A DNA stretch of 64,000 bases from LiPW-15 sp964530925 (GCA_964530925.1 CAZHBZ010000001.1:19531-83530); one strand, 5' to 3'; counted from the stretch's first letter, positions 24,508-33,474 are shown. The notes: generated by a model not told the origin, from the letters alone. Translations and numbers: made by a program.

Positions 24508-25473
24508 TTATAGCAGTTTCTTAAATTTTTCGACCAGAGGAACAGCTTCCGGATCCGAGCCGTACTCTTTTGCCAGAAAATAAGATGTCCAATCCGCGAG
24601 CATGACCGAGCCGAATACTTTTTGGGCCAAATTATCTCCAACAAGCTCAAGCTCATCCACCTCAAATCCTTTTTCCCTAAAAATATCTTTAAAAATAGTT
24701 TTTCGCTTGAGGATTCGCGGGTCATCCTCGTTGTCTCTTATCACCAGAAAATGAAATTTCTTCGCGAGCTCAAGCGATTCACCCGCGCCCTCAAAACCGG
24801 TCATTTCGTTATGATTCAGTTCCGGAAAATAATTCGCGAAAGCCGGAGTCTTAGAAGTTTCATTAAAACGAATTTTCCAGACATAGCCCAGACCCGCATC
24901 CCCTTCCGAGGAATAAACGAGCGGGATCTTGCCCTTTATTCTTTTAGCGAGCGCTTCGCCTTGGGCTTTGAAAGTCTCCGGCTTAAGAGCGCCGGCGAGT
25001 CCCTTAATCATAGCTAACGCGCCGTCGTCTCCAATAAGCTTCAAAAATGCTTTGAGACTAAACCCCAGGGCCTCTCTGGGCTGAATTCCGGCATTTGGAA
25101 GCTCCACATAAGGAATCTGTTTTTCTTTCGCGAGTTCCAAAAGTTTTCCGCCGGTCGCGATAACAGCCACGGGCATTCCCGCTTTTATGGCTGACTCAAA
25201 CGCGTCGATAGTTTCTTCGGTATTCCCGGAATAGGAGCTTGCGATAAGCGTGTATTTCTTAAGATCTTCCGGCGGACAACTAGGCAGGCCGTAATTCCGA
25301 TGAACGATCATTTTGAAATTCGGCTGGCAAATCGCAAAAAGCGCCGGGGCTAGGGCCGATCCGCCCATCCCGGCTAAGATTACGCCGTTTTCCGGTCGAA
25401 GTTTATCCGCGTTCACCACTACCGGCTCATATGCGAATTGCTTCGGAAAATCCATTATTTTTTCCTCCATCAT
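24508..25473 (-). CDS. Bifunctional phosphoglucose/phosphomannose isomerase-like SIS protein
   Basis: 321 residues with two SIS domains: ILAGMGGSALAPALF, IASSYSGNTEETIDAFE (sugar-phosphate site), and the C-terminal half with LNHNEMTGFEG (Glu and His used in ring opening and isomerisation in this group). Interconverts glucose-6-P, fructose-6-P and mannose-6-P. Next to the ROK kinase. A second ATG six codons in is an alternative start. Confidence 0.9.
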   Translation of the reverse strand: MMEEKIMDFPKQFAYEPVVVNADKLRPENGVILAGMGGSALAPALFAICQPNFKMIVHRNYGLPSCPPEDLKKYTLIASSYSGNTEETIDAFESAIKAGMPVAVIATGGKLLELAKEKQIPYVELPNAGIQPREALGFSLKAFLKLIGDDGALAMIKGLAGALKPETFKAQGEALAKRIKGKIPLVYSSEGDAGLGYVWKIRFNETSKTPAFANYFPELNHNEMTGFEGAGESLELAKKFHFLVIRDNEDDPRILKRKTIFKDIFREKGFEVDELELVGDNLAQKVFGSVMLADWTSYFLAKEYGSDPEAVPLVEKFKKLL

Positions 25474-25580
25474 CCATATATTCTAGCATATAATCCGCAA
25501 GGCCCATACGCCAAAAAACAAGGTTTTGTTAGTCCCGCGCTATGACCCAAAAGGTCCTTAGAACGGCTATCAACTATTAG

Positions 25581-25817
25581 TTATTTTAAGTTCAAAGCTT
25601 TTTTAATCGCGGGCTTATCAAACCCGATGATGATCTCCCCGTCGATTTCCGTCACCGGAATAGACAAACTGCCAGTCTTCGCGACCATCTCTTCCCTTGC
25701 CTTGTCGTCTTTTTCTATATCGACTTCGTTATACGAGATTTTGTTTTCATCCAAAAACGCCTTGACCATCTTACAATACACACACCACGGAGCGGAATAT
25801 ATTTTTATGTTCGCCAT
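25581..25817 (-). CDS. Glutaredoxin-like thiol oxidoreductase
   Basis: 78 residues, thioredoxin fold: active site APWCVYCKMVKAFL (CxxC at residues 12-15), cis-proline SIPVTEIDGE and IIGFDKPAIKKAL at the end. Size and CVYC motif fit the NrdH/glutaredoxin-3 group that reduces ribonucleotide reductase or protein disulfides. Single gene. Confidence 0.92.
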   Translation of the reverse strand: MANIKIYSAPWCVYCKMVKAFLDENKISYNEVDIEKDDKAREEMVAKTGSLSIPVTEIDGEIIIGFDKPAIKKALNLK

Positions 25818-25892
25818 TTAAATAATTAATGTTTGTTTGAGTCCAGTATAACACGACCGGGAAAAGGTCAAAAATAAGACGATCCAGGGCAT

Positions 25893-25932
25893 CTCAACAT
25901 ACCAACATTCTCAAGTATGTTGGTATGTTGAG
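25893..25932. terminator. 16-bp perfect hairpin downstream of smc
   Basis: Arms CTCAACATACCAACAT and its exact complement around an 8-nt loop. It lies 38 nt past the old smc stop codon and about 75 nt before the glutaredoxin ATG. No T-run follows, so termination is uncertain. Confidence 0.6.
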
Positions 25933-25969
25933 GTCCATCGCGAAACTCAAACCTATATAAAGTGGGTCT

Positions 25970-26059
25970 CTATTTTTCCAATTTCATCGATAATACCTTG
26001 GAGGTTCCATCCGCGTCCAAGGTGACTCCATATAAAACGTTCGCGGCTTCCATGGTTGC
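25970..26059 (-). pseudogene. Duplicated C-terminal end of smc (older 3' end)
   Basis: Encodes ATMEAANVLYGVTLDADG... to SMKLEK-stop, repeating the last 27 codons of the intact smc. 65 bp (25995-26059) are identical to 26186-26250; the flanking ~17 bp differ at a few sites. It is separated from the working copy by the structured element at 26046-26163. Confidence 0.9.
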
Positions 26060-26163
26060 GTCGTCTCGCCCCGCGAGACTCCCTCACAACCTCTCGGTTT
26101 TGAGGGATTTCCTATACGGGAGAACTCCCGTTCCCCCGACCCCCTTCCCGCAACCATGGAAGC
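26046..26163 (-). mobile_element. Structured element, copy A, at the 3' end of smc
   Basis: 15-nt inverted arms (GCTTCCATGGTTGCG at 26046, its reverse complement at 26149) enclose an 88-nt core. Read on the minus strand, the core contains GGGTCGGGGG, the hairpin CGGGAG/CTCCCG, AGGAAAT, and the hairpin CTCAAAACC/GGTTGTGAG. The same order of parts occurs in copy B behind tRNA-Leu. One arm is part of the smc coding sequence; the other is its inverted copy. No reading frame is visible. Confidence 0.75.
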
Positions 26164-28383
26164 TTACTCCATTTTCATTGATAAAACCTTGGAGGTTCCA
26201 TCCGCGTCCAAGGTGACTCCATATAAAACGTTCGCGGCTTCCATGGTTGCCCGATTGTGGGTTACCACGATAAACTGGGTTTCCTTGGAGAACTCCTTAA
26301 GCATTTCCGAAAACCTTCTGGCATTCCGTTCATCAAGTGGCGCGTCTATCTCGTCTAAAACCAGAAACGGCGGCGGGGAAACGGAAATCAAAGCGAAAAT
26401 CGCGGCGATGCCTACGAGACTCCTCTCACCCCCGGAGAGCATTTCCAGAGAGTTAATACGTTTTTTGGGCAAACTAAGATTTATCTCTATTCCCTCCTCA
26501 CGCTCTTCTTCCGCTTCCGGCTCGGTTTCAACCGCCTGATCCTCTTCGCCCTCTGCTGGCAAAATTCTTTTTTCCTTTTTCACAACTACAAGCTTTGCCT
26601 TGCCTCCGCCAAACATAAGTTCAAAGAACTTCTGAAACTCATCATTGATATGGACAAGAGCCTTGTGGAAATCTGTTTTTATCTTTTCATTAAGATCCTT
26701 GATGAGTTTTTTTAGGTCGTCCTTGGCGGACATAAGATCTTTGGACTCCTTTCCTAAAAATTCATATCGTTCTTCGGTTTCCGATGCCTCTTTCAAGATA
26801 GCTTCGTCCACCTCGCCTATAGACGCGAGTTCTCCGCGCAGCCGAAACATTCTGCGTTCCATTTCGGCAAGTTCAGTTTCATGGTGGACGGGTCCGTCAT
26901 ATTCTTTAAACTCGGAAAGATGCCGGGTTGTTTGGGAAATTTGCCGATGGAGCTCCTCGAGACGCATCTGTGTTCGTTCTTTGCCTATCTCCAACCCTCG
27001 CGTATCCGCAAGCCATTTTTCCGCTTTTTCCCTCGCCTCACGAGAAGCGTGCATTTCCTTCTTAAAATGTTCGTAAAACGTTTCTTGGCCGGACTCCAAA
27101 CGCTTCTCCTCGTTTTTTAGAGCGATCATCTCGTCTTCTAAATCTTTCAATTCCTTTTGGAGCTTATTAAGCTTATCAGAAAAACTATTTTTCGAATCTT
27201 GAGCTGATGGAGGCGTTGGAACTTTTTTCTCCGCAGCCACAAAAACCTCTTCAATCTCCGAAAGGAGAGTTTTTACGATTCTACGCAAAGTGGATTCATC
27301 TTGGTCCATAACCTCTCGAAGCTCCTCGCGAATCCTTTTTGTGAGAGACAAAAGTTTTTCGTGCGGAACCGCAAGATTTTGCGGACGGATTTCGGCGGTT
27401 ATCTCAATCTGCGCCTCCAAACGCCCCAAATCCTTCTGAAGCGCTGACCGCTTTTCAAGAAGCGAGGCGGTTCTGGACTTTATTTCTTGTATCGCCCGAC
27501 GCTCCCCCGGTTGGTTGTTTTCCAAATCCTTCAATCTCTTTTCCGCGGAATCCATCGCGTGATTAAGCTCTTTCTCGGTCACGGCGCGAGATTTTAAATC
27601 TTCCTCAACCTTCTCCAATTCCTTTTGAAGCCCGCCGAGTTTCGAGCCGAAAAAACCATTTTCTAAACTTTTTAATTCTTCTTCAAGACTGCCTCGTTTT
27701 TCCCACTTTCCGGTTTGGCGTTTTAAGGAGCGCAAGTGCGGCAATATTTCTTCGATAAGAGCGTTTACCTTTTCAAGGTTTATCTCCGCGTTTTTGAGTC
27801 TCCGCTCCGCATCGGTCTTCTTTATCTGATACTCCCGAAGCCCCAGCATCTCTTCTATCATTTCCCGCCGCTCGCGCGGAGAAACCCGAATAAAAAGATC
27901 GCTGTTCCCCTGGGTTATAACGGTAAGCCCCTTACTGCCAAGACGCGCCTGCGCGAAAAAATCAATGATGTCTTTTAGGCGAACTTCGCTTTTATTCAAA
28001 AAATATTGGTTGTTCCCGTCCCGGCTTACCTGCCTTGAGACCGTTACTTCTGTAAGTCCGGAATTCCAGATTCCTTTTTCTTCTTCATCGCTCGTAGAGC
28101 GCGGCTTCATCAAATGAAGATTCTCGAAGTAAAGACTTGCCTGGCCCTGGCCCATCCTGGGCCGCTTCTCTGTGCCAGCAAAAATAAGATCTTCGGATTT
28201 AGCTCCGCGCAAAGACTTTGCCTCTCTTTCTCCAAGGAGCCAACGAATGGCATCTATAACATTGGACTTGCCGGAGCCGTTCGGGCCCACAATGGCAGTG
28301 ATGCCCGCGGGAAAATCCAAAATGGTTTTCTGCGCAAAAGATTTAAATCCGTTTAACTCCAGTTTTTTAAGAAGATGGGGCAT
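26164..28383 (-). CDS. smc: Short SMC-like chromosome segregation ATPase without hinge
   Basis: 739 residues against ~1150-1190 for bacterial SMC. N-terminal head with LNGFKSFAQKT and Walker A GPNGSGKSN (33-41); long coiled coils (about 170-330 and 395-560); C-terminal head with ABC signature LSGGERSLVGIAAI and Walker B FLVLDEIDAPLD. The middle (about 330-395), where the ~150-residue hinge should be, is short, charged and Pro/Ser-rich (KKVPTPPSAQDSKNSF). The last 27 codons were supplied by a duplication; the present end reads ME-stop instead of LEK-stop. Confidence 0.88.
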   Translation of the reverse strand: MPHLLKKLELNGFKSFAQKTILDFPAGITAIVGPNGSGKSNVIDAIRWLLGEREAKSLRGAKSEDLIFAGTEKRPRMGQGQASLYFENLHLMKPRSTSDEEEKGIWNSGLTEVTVSRQVSRDGNNQYFLNKSEVRLKDIIDFFAQARLGSKGLTVITQGNSDLFIRVSPRERREMIEEMLGLREYQIKKTDAERRLKNAEINLEKVNALIEEILPHLRSLKRQTGKWEKRGSLEEELKSLENGFFGSKLGGLQKELEKVEEDLKSRAVTEKELNHAMDSAEKRLKDLENNQPGERRAIQEIKSRTASLLEKRSALQKDLGRLEAQIEITAEIRPQNLAVPHEKLLSLTKRIREELREVMDQDESTLRRIVKTLLSEIEEVFVAAEKKVPTPPSAQDSKNSFSDKLNKLQKELKDLEDEMIALKNEEKRLESGQETFYEHFKKEMHASREAREKAEKWLADTRGLEIGKERTQMRLEELHRQISQTTRHLSEFKEYDGPVHHETELAEMERRMFRLRGELASIGEVDEAILKEASETEERYEFLGKESKDLMSAKDDLKKLIKDLNEKIKTDFHKALVHINDEFQKFFELMFGGGKAKLVVVKKEKRILPAEGEEDQAVETEPEAEEEREEGIEINLSLPKKRINSLEMLSGGERSLVGIAAIFALISVSPPPFLVLDEIDAPLDERNARRFSEMLKEFSKETQFIVVTHNRATMEAANVLYGVTLDADGTSKVLSMKME

Positions 28384-28453
28384 GGAAATAACTAATTACC
28401 AATGACCAATTACTAATGACAACTCCAAAATAATTTCTTTTGGAAATTGGACA

Positions 28454-29149
28454 TTAGTCATCGGAAATTTTTTTGAGCGCGTTCTTTGCCGCTTCGGCTT
28501 CAGCCTCTTGTTTTGAGGTTCCGGAGCCCTCGGCCTCTGGGGTTTCATCTTTAAAATAAACACCGACTCTAAATTCCCTCTTATGCGCCGGGCCGGATTC
28601 GCCAAGCACCTTATAGCTTGGGGTCACTTTAAATCTATCCTGAACAATTTCCTGAAGCTCGCTCTTTGGATCTTTGTAGCTCTTACTCTTCAAAATATCC
28701 GGTAGTTTTACAAGGACCTTGTCGCTTATAAATTTTTCCGCGACTTCATAGCCCCGATCTAGATATATCGCCCCAATAAGAGCTTCAATGGCGTTAGCGA
28801 GTATAACCTCTTTTGCTTTCGAATTATCCATTTTTTCTCCGCGCGACATTAAAATAAACTCGTCCAAATAAAAGCCGGAGGCCACGGAAGCCAGAGTTTG
28901 ATAATTTACAAGAGCCGCGCGGTAAACCGTTAAGTCTCCTTCCGGAGAAGACGGGAATTTTTTATAAAGCGCCTCGGTCACAGCAAGCTCCAAAACCGCG
29001 TCACCCAAAAACTCTAGCCGCTCGTTGTGCGGTAGAAGCCATTTGGGATTTTCGTTCAGATAGGAGCGATGAGTCAGAGCTTCGTTCAAAACATCCCTAT
29101 CTTTGAAAATTACATCGATATTTTTTTCTAAAATGCTTACGTCTTTCAT
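28454..29149 (-). CDS. rnc: Ribonuclease III
   Basis: 231 residues. Catalytic domain with signature NERLEFLGDAVLEL (residues ~42-55) and second acidic cluster ANAIEALIGAIYLD, then a double-stranded RNA-binding domain (DPKSELQEIVQDRF, GSGTSKQEAEAEAAKNAL cut). Processes rRNA precursors and structured RNAs. Its ATG overlaps the nusB stop (TAATG). Confidence 0.97.
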   Translation of the reverse strand: MKDVSILEKNIDVIFKDRDVLNEALTHRSYLNENPKWLLPHNERLEFLGDAVLELAVTEALYKKFPSSPEGDLTVYRAALVNYQTLASVASGFYLDEFILMSRGEKMDNSKAKEVILANAIEALIGAIYLDRGYEVAEKFISDKVLVKLPDILKSKSYKDPKSELQEIVQDRFKVTPSYKVLGESGPAHKREFRVGVYFKDETPEAEGSGTSKQEAEAEAAKNALKKISDD

Positions 29150-29613
29150 TATTTGTTTTCGGGGCGGACATGCGTTTCTCGCTTGGCGGCCTCTTCCGGA
29201 TACTCTTCCCGGAAAACGGTTCCAAGAACTCCGTTTATAAATCTGCTGGAATTCGGACCTCCATAATTCTTAGCCATTTCGATAGCCTCATTTATGGCTA
29301 CTTTCGGCGGGACTTCGTTCTTGTCGGCATATAAAAGTTCGTAAAGACCGATGCGCAGAATATTCCGGTCGATGACGGCTATCTTCGTAAGCGGCCATTC
29401 CGGAGCGGTTTTAACTATGCGAGCATCTATGTCCTTTATGTGTTCGGCAATACCTTTCAATATCTTCCAAGCGAACTCCGGCTCGTCTATGCCGGGAGCG
29501 AACTCCTCCAAATTCCTTTCAAGAACCTTCGTTATATCGTTTTTGCGGTCATAAAAATCCCATTCATAAAGGGACTGCAGTACAACGGTTCTAACAAGGT
29601 GCCTGGTGGCCAT
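29149..29613 (-). CDS. nusB: Transcription antitermination factor NusB
   Basis: 154 residues, all helical: RTVVLQSLYEWDF, PLTKIAVIDRNILRIGLYEL cut, and VAINEAIEMAKNYGGPNSSRF with FINGVLGTV, the RNA/S10-binding signature. Supports rRNA operon antitermination with boxA. Co-transcribed with rnc, so two rRNA maturation functions are linked. Confidence 0.95.
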   Translation of the reverse strand: MATRHLVRTVVLQSLYEWDFYDRKNDITKVLERNLEEFAPGIDEPEFAWKILKGIAEHIKDIDARIVKTAPEWPLTKIAVIDRNILRIGLYELLYADKNEVPPKVAINEAIEMAKNYGGPNSSRFINGVLGTVFREEYPEEAAKRETHVRPENK

Positions 29614-29650
29614 GCCGGTTTTATGCGAAATGAAGCGAGCTAATAAAATC

Positions 29651-29765
29651 GAGCGCCCCGCCCTCTGGGCGATCGAGAATGTCTGCTGGGAAGCTTTCTT
29701 TTTGTGATTTTATTGACAGCATACTTCGGTTAGCAAAGTGCTCAGAAGGCGGGGTAAAATCGCTC
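29651..29765. other. Structured stretch between nusB and rpmF
   Basis: GAGCG-CCCCGCC (29651) pairs with GGCGGGG...CGCTC (29748-29765) around inner hairpins CGCCC/GGGCG and AGCA/TGCT. No reading frame. It lies directly past the rpmF stop and could be a 3' hairpin or a relic of the GC-rich repeat family. Confidence 0.45.
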
Positions 29766-29770
29766 CGCTC

Positions 29771-29923
29771 TTATACTTTACCGCATTCGGGGCAGGCGCG
29801 ATGAGCCATCTTCGGAGCTCCGCAGTGCTTACAAACCATAAGCTTCTGCTTTTTCATGGCTAAATGCGAACGCCTTCTCCCAACCTTGCCCTTTGTATGA
29901 TGTTTTATTGGTACTCCACCCAT
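29771..29923 (-). CDS. rpmF: 50S ribosomal protein bL32
   Basis: 50 residues: begins MGGVPIKHHTKGKVGRRRS and ends with the zinc ribbon VCKHCGAPKMAHRACPECGK (C-x2-C...C-x2-C). Length and order match bL32. Confidence 0.95.
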   Translation of the reverse strand: MGGVPIKHHTKGKVGRRRSHLAMKKQKLMVCKHCGAPKMAHRACPECGKV

Positions 29924-29978
29924 GTGAATTATCTTTCCCTTAGGATATGTGATTTTTACGCTTTGGTCAAACCCGGGA

Positions 29979-30584
29979 CTAGATTATCTTTTTGGTAAAA
30001 CTCCGACGATGGACGTCGCTCAAACCTTGTTTTTTTATCGCCCCAATATGCGCCCTGGTACCATAACCTTTATGGACCTCCAACCCGTATCCAAGGTATT
30101 TCTTGGAAAGTCTGGTCATAAATCTGTCTCTCATAACCTTGGCGACGATAGAAGCCGCGGCTATAACCTTTACCTTCTCATCCCCCTTCACAATAGTCAG
30201 GGCCTTTGGTAAAGATTTTTCTTTGCTCTCCAAATAAAGCCCTCCGTCCAGAAATATGTTCACATCTTCTTCCCGCAGGTTCGCTAAAAAAAGAACTTTC
30301 TTTAAAGCCCTTCCCGCGGCAATGTTTGCCGCGCGACTTATGTTCATTTTATCTATAACCGGGGGCGAAACCTTTGCGATCGCGAAAATAGTCTCTGTTT
30401 TTTTGAGATACAAAAACCACTCTTCCCGCATCCGAGGGGGCGTTTTCTTCGAATCCCTAAGCGCTCCCAATCTTTTATTGAAAAATCTTTTCCCCTTGAC
30501 TGCGAGGGTCGCGCAAACCATAACCGGACCGGCAAGACAGCCCCTCCCGACCTCATCTATTCCGATGATGTATTTTTTTGACAT
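29979..30584 (-). CDS. rnhB: Ribonuclease HII
   Basis: 201 residues. N-terminal IIGIDEVGRGCLAGPV gives the first two catalytic acids, IFLDGG the third, and SIVAKVMRD the fourth region; C-terminal HKGYGTRAH is the family motif. Removes RNA primers and misincorporated ribonucleotides from DNA. Confidence 0.97.
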   Translation of the reverse strand: MSKKYIIGIDEVGRGCLAGPVMVCATLAVKGKRFFNKRLGALRDSKKTPPRMREEWFLYLKKTETIFAIAKVSPPVIDKMNISRAANIAAGRALKKVLFLANLREEDVNIFLDGGLYLESKEKSLPKALTIVKGDEKVKVIAAASIVAKVMRDRFMTRLSKKYLGYGLEVHKGYGTRAHIGAIKKQGLSDVHRRSFTKKII

Positions 30585-30660
30585 AAATTACGCAGCTCGC
30601 TCTAAAATTTCGCCGGCCTGTTTTTTAAGGTAATACTCCCCATTCTTTAAAAAGCGCGGA

Positions 30661-31338
30661 CTAAATTATCAGCGCGCGCCAACCCAATATCGCGATTAGC
30701 CGCGGCCCCCAAATCGCCGCCGGTATGGCTGCGAGAATCATCGGGTATCCAATCGTGGTTAAGCGTTGCTTTAAAACCGCGATACGTATTATGGATGTCG
30801 GAATTATCAGAAAAAATACCAAAGGTAAAAAAATAATGAAGCTGGGGTACCCTACAGCCAATGCCAAAATCCACCCAAGCTCAACCTCTCCATCTTCAAA
30901 AAACCTATCTTTGTATTTACGAAGAGATTTTAAAAATAGGAAAAATAAATAACCCATGACTATCGAGGCGAGCGCCGGAAGCCAAAAACGCGAGAAAGAA
31001 TAGAAAGTAAAATATCCACCGCTCCACTTAAAAAGCGGCGCTAAAAAACCATACATTGGCAAAGATTTGTCATCGGCCGGAAGAGTTAAAAAAATACGAG
31101 TCATCTCGCTCTGGCTCCAAACCGAATACTGAGCCCAAGTCAAAAATCCGGCGCAGGACACTCTCGCCCAAATCACCACCTTCGCAATCAGCTTATAACG
31201 CCGCGGAAGCTCTTGCGCGCCGAAATATTCCCGATAAGCGTATAATCCGATTGCCAACAACAAAACTATCCCAAGAAAGATATCCCCGAGACTCCAAAAC
31301 AAATCGCTCGCGAAAAGTTTACCCGAAAGCGAAATCAT
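30661..31338 (-). CDS. Polytopic membrane protein, unknown
   Basis: 225 residues with about five membrane helices (near residues 15-35, 50-72, 115-137, 155-180, 195-220). One short outer loop after the second helix is rich in aromatic and Ser residues (WAQYSVWSQSEMTRIF). No catalytic motif seen. Twelve nt past the next gene's stop, so possibly co-transcribed with the gap-containing membrane gene. Confidence 0.65.
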   Translation of the reverse strand: MISLSGKLFASDLFWSLGDIFLGIVLLLAIGLYAYREYFGAQELPRRYKLIAKVVIWARVSCAGFLTWAQYSVWSQSEMTRIFLTLPADDKSLPMYGFLAPLFKWSGGYFTFYSFSRFWLPALASIVMGYLFFLFLKSLRKYKDRFFEDGEVELGWILALAVGYPSFIIFLPLVFFLIIPTSIIRIAVLKQRLTTIGYPMILAAIPAAIWGPRLIAILGWRALII

Positions 31339-31349
31339 CGCCGATTAAA

Positions 31350-31838
31350 TTATGATGCCGCGGAAAGCTTCCTGTAAACGAATGCTCCCGCAATCATGAC
31401 CGTGGGCATAGCGGCAAAAAGTCCTATTCCGAAAGCCAAAGCGCCCAAAATAGTAATACCAAGCATCAGAAGGCAAAATAGGAAAAGCTGGCCTTTCTGG
31501 CCCATGGTTATCTCCCCACTGCGCTTAAAAGACTCCATTATTCCCATCTTCTTGTCGATTATAAAATACCTCGCAAACTGATATTTTAGCGACCAAATAA
31601 TTCCCGGAATAATGAACAGAATCAATCCGCCAACGACTATTAATCCATANNNNNNNNNNNNNNNNNNNNNNNNNNNNNNNNNNNNNNNNNNNNNNNNNNN
31701 NNNNNNNNNNNNNNNNNNNNNNNNNNNNNNNNNNNNNNNNNNNNNNNNNACCAAAACCCCGGCAAAAAGCCAGAAGTTCTTCTTCATCCCCTCCCAGCCG
31801 AATTTGATCGCTTCTCCCTTAGAGAATTTTTTATTCAT
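31350..31838 (-). CDS. DUF975-like membrane protein interrupted by scaffold gap
   Basis: The start (KFSKGEAIKFGWEGMKKNFWLFAGVL cut) and the part after the gap (LFIIPGIIWSLKYQFARYFI, then DKKMGIMESFKRSGEITMGQ) match the pattern of DUF975-type bacterial membrane proteins, in which FxxxxxYF-I-D-K precedes an 'A(L)xxS' helix. 100 N replace an unknown length in the middle. Function unknown. Confidence 0.7.
   Translation of the reverse strand: MNKKFSKGEAIKFGWEGMKKNFWLFAGVLXXXXXXXXXXXXXXXXXXXXXXXXXXXXXXXXXXYGLIVVGGLILFIIPGIIWSLKYQFARYFIIDKKMGIMESFKRSGEITMGQKGQLFLFCLLMLGITILGALAFGIGLFAAMPTVMIAGAFVYRKLSAAS
31650..31749. other. Scaffold gap of 100 N
   Basis: Placeholder gap inside a membrane protein gene. 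Both sides stay in the same frame and appear to belong to one protein, but the true length is unknown. Confidence 0.98.
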
Positions 31839-31912
31839 AAATTAATTTTACCCCCGCGCCCCTCGAAGAACAAGTCAAACGTTTTTGTCGAAATTGACAA
31901 AATTTAGCGATA

Positions 31913-32266
31913 TCAGGAAACCTCTTTTTGGTTTTCTGCTGCGCCAAAAATGGCCTCGCGGTCGCGGATAAATGCTTTCAAGTCCGCCTCTTCAGGATCG
32001 GTTAAAAGAGCTACCTTGCCCACTATTTCGGCAAAATTGTCGGGGTTTACTTCTTTAAAACGTTTTAAAAGAACCGGCCGCAAAAGATTATAGACCATTC
32101 CCCTCCTATCTTCGTTTTCGTCCGCCAGATAAAACTTGGAGTATTTAACCAAATCCTTCCAGTCCTCCGGGTTTCCAAGTTTATAAAATTCTCCGACGTC
32201 CTTAAATTTGATTCGCTCTTTGGCGTCAATTACATTACTATCCGCCTTTTCGTTAAACTCGTTCAT
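31913..32266 (-). CDS. Hypothetical soluble protein, unknown
   Basis: 117 residues, mostly alpha-helical and charged, with aromatic patches (EFYKLGNPEDWKDLVKYSKF cut). No membrane segment or known motif. Single gene between two membrane protein genes. Confidence 0.6.
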   Translation of the reverse strand: MNEFNEKADSNVIDAKERIKFKDVGEFYKLGNPEDWKDLVKYSKFYLADENEDRRGMVYNLLRPVLLKRFKEVNPDNFAEIVGKVALLTDPEEADLKAFIRDREAIFGAAENQKEVS

Positions 32267-32357
32267 TTTTCTAGTTTAAATCTTTTTACCTCATTCCGAA
32301 AATTTGGCCGCGGCCGCCAGCTTGTACCCATAAAATTAAAAGTTTTTTGCGCGGCAA

Positions 32358-33434
32358 CTACTCGCCACCCCCGTTCCTCCGGTCCAGCATTCCCGGAATT
32401 TTATTAAATTCGTTAAACACACCTTCAAATTCATCTCCGGTCTGTATGTTAATACGATATCTTTTTTCGCCGGTTTGAAGTATCTCCAAGCCTTTTTTCA
32501 AAACCTCCAGAGAGCTCGCAATATCATACGCAAAAGCCTTCACGGAAACAGAGAAAATAAATATAAGCTCTAAAAGCATTAACCCGCAACCCAGCAAAAA
32601 CATTTGTAGGCTGACGTTTTCTTCAAAGTAATTCCAAACCAAAGGGAAAAGAAGCGAACCGGCCATGAGCAAGACGCATGAGCCAATCATCATCACCTTC
32701 CCGCCGATAGATAAAACAAGCTTGGGATGCGAAACCTCGCCAAAAGAATAAAGGACTTCATGCACTCCGCTTAAAAAACGCCTCGAGAGAATATACATAA
32801 GCAGAGCTATTATTGGGGATATCGCTAGACCGATAAAAATACTTTTGACTGCCGCCTCGCTTGTTGTGTGACCCCAGAATATTAACTGCGGCGCGGAAAG
32901 CAGATAGCCTCCAAAAGTAAAAATAAATCCTAATCTGCCGACTTTAAGGGGGAAGCTAGATAAAAATGCGGAGAATTTATCCGTCCGTTCGTGAGTTATC
33001 GATTTAATATTAGAGCTATAGTCCCTCAGGAAAAGTCTTACCCGCCCCAGGAGGCGCATAACTATAAAAAGAAATATCCCGCCAAAAAGCACAACTTCAA
33101 AAGAATACAAAAAGGCGGAAAAACTTATTCCCCGGTTATCAAGGTTTAAGGTAAAAAAGGACTGCAACGGACCAACTACCCAAAGAATAGCCACTATCAA
33201 CATGCTGAAAACACTCAAAAATTTACTCGAGATATCTGGAGAGTCCTTCCCCGGCCATAAGAAATAAAAGAAAATTAAGGCAAGAATAATTTCCGGAATC
33301 AACAGAGCCGCAAAATGCCCCCAACCAAATGTATCGCCGCGTGAAAATGCTTCAAAGGAAGACATTGACACCCAGGCCCAATACGCGAAAAAAAGAACGC
33401 CGGAAATGATTTTGCCTATCATTTTTATCTTCAT
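32358..33434 (-). CDS. Polytopic membrane protein with HAMP-like C-terminal stretch, unknown
   Basis: 358 residues from ATG 33434 (the longer frame adds 19 unlikely codons). About eight hydrophobic helices. After the last one the chain reads LEVLKKGLEILQTGEKRYRI, then NIQTGDEFEGVFNEFNKI, recalling a HAMP-type coiled coil behind a membrane helix, but no histidine kinase or cyclase domain follows. Function unknown; a truncated sensor is one possibility. Confidence 0.55.
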   Translation of the reverse strand: MKIKMIGKIISGVLFFAYWAWVSMSSFEAFSRGDTFGWGHFAALLIPEIILALIFFYFLWPGKDSPDISSKFLSVFSMLIVAILWVVGPLQSFFTLNLDNRGISFSAFLYSFEVVLFGGIFLFIVMRLLGRVRLFLRDYSSNIKSITHERTDKFSAFLSSFPLKVGRLGFIFTFGGYLLSAPQLIFWGHTTSEAAVKSIFIGLAISPIIALLMYILSRRFLSGVHEVLYSFGEVSHPKLVLSIGGKVMMIGSCVLLMAGSLLFPLVWNYFEENVSLQMFLLGCGLMLLELIFIFSVSVKAFAYDIASSLEVLKKGLEILQTGEKRYRINIQTGDEFEGVFNEFNKIPGMLDRRNGGGE

Positions 33435-33474
33435 CTTTATAATTATGACACAATGCGTCTGAACACTACGGCGT

